From NCBI GenBank assembly GCA_947503835.1, contig CANNFM010000012.1, positions 1-64,000 on the forward strand: a stretch of 64,000 bases of DNA. Reading direction: 5' to 3'. The stretch comes from an uncultured Aquimarina sp. GTDB lineage: Bacteria > Bacteroidota > Bacteroidia > Flavobacteriales > Flavobacteriaceae. Below the pieces are notes generated by a model that saw only the letters and a program-made list of their open reading frames with translations, searched no databases and was not told where the DNA came from. Of this stretch, positions 60,626-64,000 are shown in pieces; the first letter of the stretch is position 1; each line of letters begins with the position of its first letter. The translations under genes were made by a program, and so were the position numbers.

Positions 60626-62973
60626 TCGGTTATTAATTGTCCAGAAGAAGGAGGATTTGTCACTTCCTCAACAATTACATTAGTAACCTCATCGGTATCC
60701 AAAGCCTCTTGCCAATTGGTTCCTATTGGGCGAATATGTGATTTATAGGCATATCCATTTCCTGCAGTAGGAAGAGATGGTAAATTTACAGTCACTGCTT
60801 TGATACCAGAACCTTCGCTAACTCGCTCTACTTTACTGGCTATCCATGTATTGTTTTTCCAGAAACTTACTGCGATTTCGCGATCAACAGAAGCTGAATA
60901 TTGCATATTGAATGTATATGATCTTTCGGGGTTTATTGTGGTCGAAGCATTTTTAAAACTCACTTCATCTATGGCAGGTGGTGGTGTACCGTCATTTACA
61001 GGTCTATAGGTTCGAACCCAGTCAACGTAATATTTGTTTTTATTTTGATTAGCAAGCTCTGCATCGGTGGCAACGATACCTTGATTTGATCTCCAGGCAT
61101 GATCCTCTATATCGATAATCATAAACGAATCTCTATTCAGTCCCAATCCTTCTGGATCATTAATACCATTTCGACGAAGCTCATGTACTAGTTTACCATC
61201 ATAATAAAAATCAACCGTAAATGCATCTTTCCAGTAAGCTCCAAAGGTATGCCAGTCGTTTCTCCAGGGTTCTTGGTTGGGTAAAGTATGATGCTGCTGA
61301 TCATTTAAATCCTGAAGAATTTGATTATTAGCACCTCGTATAAAAACATGATAGTTTGAAGAAGCACGTGCTGCAAACCAAGTCTGGTTGGGTCTATCAC
61401 CACCATAAATCTCTAGAATATCAATTTCTCGTTTATCATCGGGGCTTAAAAACCAAAAATTTGATGATAGTACTTGATTGGCTACTTTTGCTCTAACTTC
61501 GGTATAAATAGGATATTTTATTGGGGTTTTTGAAGTAATAACTCCGCAATGAACTTTGTTAGTTCCTGGCTTACGTGATGCTTTGATTACCAAATTTCCA
61601 CCAGTAACATTAGAATTATTAGGAGTCCATTCTGTCAAGCCTGGACCAGACCACCCATTAAAATAAGTATCCTTCCATTTACTAGCGAATTGATTTCCTT
61701 TACCATTATAATTGAAATCATCAGAATAGTTTGGTAATAGTTCCCATTTCTTTCCGTTTCCGGCATTTGCTGGAACCGGAATTCCTTGCCAATCCTGACC
61801 ACCATTAACATTCTCTACCACTACGTTATCAATCTGATCTCTATCAATTGCTTCTCTCCAGGTCGTACCCATGGGTCTAATATGTGTCTTATACATATAT
61901 CCAGATCCTGCAGTAGACAAAGAGGGTAAAGTAACCGTAATCGATTTTGTACCTTTTCCTTTGACCACTATTTCCTTTTGCTGTGCAATCCAACTGGTAG
62001 CAGACCAAAATTCTACAACTATTTCTCTATTATCTGATGCTTCATAATCAATAGTAAAGGTATAGCTGGTTTGTGGATTAATAGTTGTTGGAGCATTTTT
62101 AAATACTACTTTGTCTACTCCTCCATTTCCATTATCATCGACTAATTTATACGACCGCACCCAATCGTAATATGTGGTACGATTAGCAGCAGAATCGTTC
62201 ATTCCATCTTGTCCCGCTTTTGGTGGATTCCAATCATATGTTTCTACTACCATACGCAGATACATTGGCAAATCAAAATCTGCAGGAGGGGTAATTGTAT
62301 TTACAAGTTTTCCGTCTAAATAAAATAGTACTTCGTTTTTATTTTTCCACCATACTCCATAGGTATGATAGCCCTGCCAGGATTGACCGCCAAGTTCTGC
62401 TTTGCCTCCTTGTTGTCCGACCGGTGTACTGTTACAATTGGTATTTCTACTATGTGTATTTGAATTCATACTTTTGATCATTGTATTAATCCAATTAGCA
62501 TTCCCAGAATTAACCCCAACAGTTTCAGTAATATCCAATTCTGTTGTTCTTATATTACAGCCAGAACCTTCATTTTTTTTATTAATAAGCCAAAAAGTTG
62601 AAGACATAAAAGTTTTATTAGCTTTCATTCGTGCCTCATAGTAACCATATAGACTTTTTGTTTTTGATCTTACCAGTCCACCATTATGAGTCCATCCATT
62701 GGATGGGTTTGATTTTTTCGAGGCTGAAATTTTAAGGTTTCCGCCTGAAACAGACACCGATGATTCTTCAAACCGAGCAGGTCTTCTACCCTCCCATTGA
62801 GGAGAATTTATTGCCCATTTGGCAGTATTAAGAGAGGTGCCATTAAATTCATCTGAAAGTTCATTTACTCTTTCCCATTTTTTTCCATTTGGAGGAATTG
62901 GGGTTTGCGCATTTAGATAGGTTATTGCGACACAAAAAATCAGTATCGAAAATAGATTTTTTATACAATTCAT
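59968..62973 (-). CDS. Secreted double GH16 enzyme (agarase/porphyranase-like) with ricin domain and T9SS tail
   Basis: A 1001-residue exoenzyme. Signal peptide 1-22. First GH16 domain 28-278 with catalytic ELDITE (Glu145, Asp147, Glu150). Beta-sandwich module 286-390. Second GH16 domain 408-660 with EIDILE (Glu516, Asp518, Glu521) and the agarase-like opening GKKWELLPNYSDDFN. A second copy of the sandwich module (668-770), a ricin-type lectin (778-918) and a T9SS domain (931-1001) follow. Both ExDxxE sites are intact. The two GH16 domains differ strongly, so they probably cut different linkages or sizes of red-algal galactan; substrate is inferred. First gene of the array. Confidence 0.87.
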   Translation of the reverse strand: MNCIKNLFSILIFCVAITYLNAQTPIPPNGKKWERVNELSDEFNGTSLNTAKWAINSPQWEGRRPARFEESSVSVSGGNLKISASKKSNPSNGWTHNGGLVRSKTKSLYGYYEARMKANKTFMSSTFWLINKKNEGSGCNIRTTELDITETVGVNSGNANWINTMIKSMNSNTHSRNTNCNSTPVGQQGGKAELGGQSWQGYHTYGVWWKNKNEVLFYLDGKLVNTITPPADFDLPMYLRMVVETYDWNPPKAGQDGMNDSAANRTTYYDWVRSYKLVDDNGNGGVDKVVFKNAPTTINPQTSYTFTIDYEASDNREIVVEFWSATSWIAQQKEIVVKGKGTKSITVTLPSLSTAGSGYMYKTHIRPMGTTWREAIDRDQIDNVVVENVNGGQDWQGIPVPANAGNGKKWELLPNYSDDFNYNGKGNQFASKWKDTYFNGWSGPGLTEWTPNNSNVTGGNLVIKASRKPGTNKVHCGVITSKTPIKYPIYTEVRAKVANQVLSSNFWFLSPDDKREIDILEIYGGDRPNQTWFAARASSNYHVFIRGANNQILQDLNDQQHHTLPNQEPWRNDWHTFGAYWKDAFTVDFYYDGKLVHELRRNGINDPEGLGLNRDSFMIIDIEDHAWRSNQGIVATDAELANQNKNKYYVDWVRTYRPVNDGTPPPAIDEVSFKNASTTINPERSYTFNMQYSASVDREIAVSFWKNNTWIASKVERVSEGSGIKAVTVNLPSLPTAGNGYAYKSHIRPIGTNWQEALDTDEVTNVIVEEVTNPPSSGQLITDGTYFITSSQNDQRLLSRGLENHSARMHDPGSYDDQRWIFTHLGDDVYTIKNKGTNRYLEVLYAKCGNGNDVATYTSAGSNHQKWKAIKNGSVYSFKPVHCQNVALDRAAGAINANVHTWGYSATNNNQKWTITLSSGSRNVTTETSKENKIDLYPNPATEVIRIHGVQSNTRVKVLDFYGKIVITTELNGNSLNVDKLPSGIYFLHTENEVRTKFVIE

Positions 62974-63434
62974 GATAGGGTTTGTTTTTATAATATTGGT
63001 GATTATCTTTAAAGAAGATTAGTACTCCCTGAGTTTTCAGGCATTCGAAATTGAGCATCATTTAGCGACATAGAATCACAACAATAGATACACATATTGA
63101 TGAGTAGAATACGATTGAAAATTTATTAATCTAGGAGTTTTGGGCACCGAAGCGCATCGAAGTAGTACTGTTTTCATAATTGAGTTTGCGTTAGTTTGTG
63201 TAAAGATGATTTTTGACGATCAAATCAAAAAATCACATTTTTTATTTATCGATATAGATTATTATTAAAATTTTAGCGTTAGTTACATCAATAAAGTTCA
63301 TGTATTAAAACGAGTAAATTTGTTTTTATCAAGGGTACATTAGGTGTACATTGTGTAAAAAAAGAATACAAACAGCGTACTATTTTTTATTTTAAACCTT
63401 GACATGAAATAATACTAACTAACCCCATTTTAAT
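62974..63434. promoter_or_regulatory. Divergent control region of the enzyme array
   Basis: A 461-bp gap with no gene on either strand. Visible items: hairpin CCTGA...TCAGG around 63028-63041 in the GH16 leader; TAAATTTG at 63315-63322, a -7 candidate for the plus-strand gene; and a near-direct repeat GTACATT (63337 and 63348 areas). As the start of the array, it should contain the array's main promoter, but no perfect minus-strand consensus was found. Confidence 0.4.
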
Positions 63435-64000
63435 GTGAAATATTTAGCCTACTGGATTATAACATTTACCCTACTGCAAAACCCTAATCTTGCATTTTGC
63501 CAAGGTTCGCAGGATTCTGAAAACCAAATTAAATATATCGACAGTTTATTTGAAATTGCCAAAAAAGACCTCATAGGTAATGGAGATTTATTAAAGGAGT
63601 TAATAAAACAATCACAAAGTATAAATTATACAAAGGGAAAAGTACGAGGGTATGTCAATCTGGGAATTTATTATACCAACAATTCTATGATCGACAGCGC
63701 TAATATTGTTTATGATAAAGGCGAAAAACTTATAAAGCAACATCCAGATTTAGAATATGCCCTGGCCTATATTTACAATAACAAAGCTTCTATTTTAAGT
63801 AATCAAGAGTTACATTATCAAGCCTTAAAATATTATCACAAAGCACATAAAATAAATATAAAACAGGAAGACAAAAAATCAACTCTTATTACCAAAATGA
63901 ATATGTTAAATTGTCATTTGGCTCTTGGTGAACCCGATAAAGTTTTGGCCTATGCAAAAGAACTATTAGATGACTCGACTGTTATTAACCAGGAAGATCT
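63435..64000 (+). CDS. TPR-type signal-peptide protein, possible regulator (partial)
   Basis: The reading frame is open from GTG at 63435 to the window edge (188 codons). A stop at 63420 in the same frame and the ATG-TGA at 63433 leave GTG as the start; it gives a clear signal peptide (KYLAYWIITFTLL, cut near CQG). The rest is helical with TPR-like repeats such as YIYNNKASILSNQELHYQAL and KYYHKAHKINIKQ. In Bacteroidota such N-termini often precede a membrane helix and a LuxR-type or histidine kinase domain. That part lies outside the window, so regulatory function is inference. Confidence 0.65.
   Translation, partial: MKYLAYWIITFTLLQNPNLAFCQGSQDSENQIKYIDSLFEIAKKDLIGNGDLLKELIKQSQSINYTKGKVRGYVNLGIYYTNNSMIDSANIVYDKGEKLIKQHPDLEYALAYIYNNKASILSNQELHYQALKYYHKAHKINIKQEDKKSTLITKMNMLNCHLALGEPDKVLAYAKELLDDSTVINQED

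Noticed and set aside
44196..62973. Cellulosome components
   Set aside because: No dockerin or cohesin repeats were seen in any of the five enzymes; each ends in its own T9SS sorting domain instead.
62861..63061. 66-codon minus-strand frame overlapping the start of the GH16 gene
   Set aside because: It overlaps the signal peptide coding region of a certain gene in another frame and has no recognisable features.

Overview
The window is chromosomal DNA from a low-GC member of the Bacteroidota, almost certainly a marine Flavobacteriaceae. Evidence: secreted enzymes end in type IX secretion (T9SS) sorting domains; several promoters match the Bacteroidetes TTG-N19/20-TAnnTTTG form; isoprenoids are made by a mevalonate pathway; DnaE carries a fused proofreading domain. 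The modular polysaccharidases resemble those of Aquimarina-type algal and cellulose degraders, but the genus is an inference.

Layout. 1-4.4 kb: VF530-type small protein, BamA/TamA-like barrel overlapping a GH113-like lipoprotein, a second barrel and a DUF547 protein, all on the minus strand. 4.7-7.7 kb: FAD oxidoreductase plus polytopic Fe-S protein (redox pair). 7.8-9.0 kb: orphan histidine kinase. 9.3-13.4 kb: tightly coupled operon of a MORN-type protein, two GT2 glycosyltransferases and a GT-C mannosyltransferase. 13.3-18.3 kb: pseudouridine synthase, nitrilase, UbiA-type prenyltransferase, mevalonate kinase, diphosphomevalonate decarboxylase. 18.3-30.3 kb: housekeeping and uncharacterised genes (TspO, TetR, HI0933-type flavoprotein, GDPD, glutaryl-CoA dehydrogenase, TrmN6, RimM, S16, two lipoproteins). 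30.6-38.4 kb: exonuclease-fused DnaE, heptaheme cytochrome c, thioredoxin, DUF58 protein, tRNA-Asp. 38.6-44.1 kb: truncated hemoglobin, S9 peptidase, DUF456 protein and a BlaI/M56 sensor pair behind a triple operator.

44.2-63.0 kb is the standout: five very large secreted T9SS enzymes in a row on the minus strand. They are a DUF5060/TIM-barrel multi-CBM protein, a GH5 cellulase, a 2221-residue GH9-CBM3-PKD-...-GH48 bifunctional cellulase, a beta-helix protein and a double-GH16 galactanase-like protein. The GH9+GH48 fusion has the overall plan of CelA from Caldicellulosiruptor, but with PKD domains, an unrecognised cysteine-bracketed module and a T9SS tail. GH5 and GH9-GH48 share that module, so together they look like a free, non-cellulosomal crystalline cellulose system. 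GH16 and beta-helix proteins share a nearly identical ricin/T9SS tail. No SusC/SusD pair lies in the window. A divergent gene with a signal peptide and TPR-like helices (GTG start, cut by the window end) may be a regulator.
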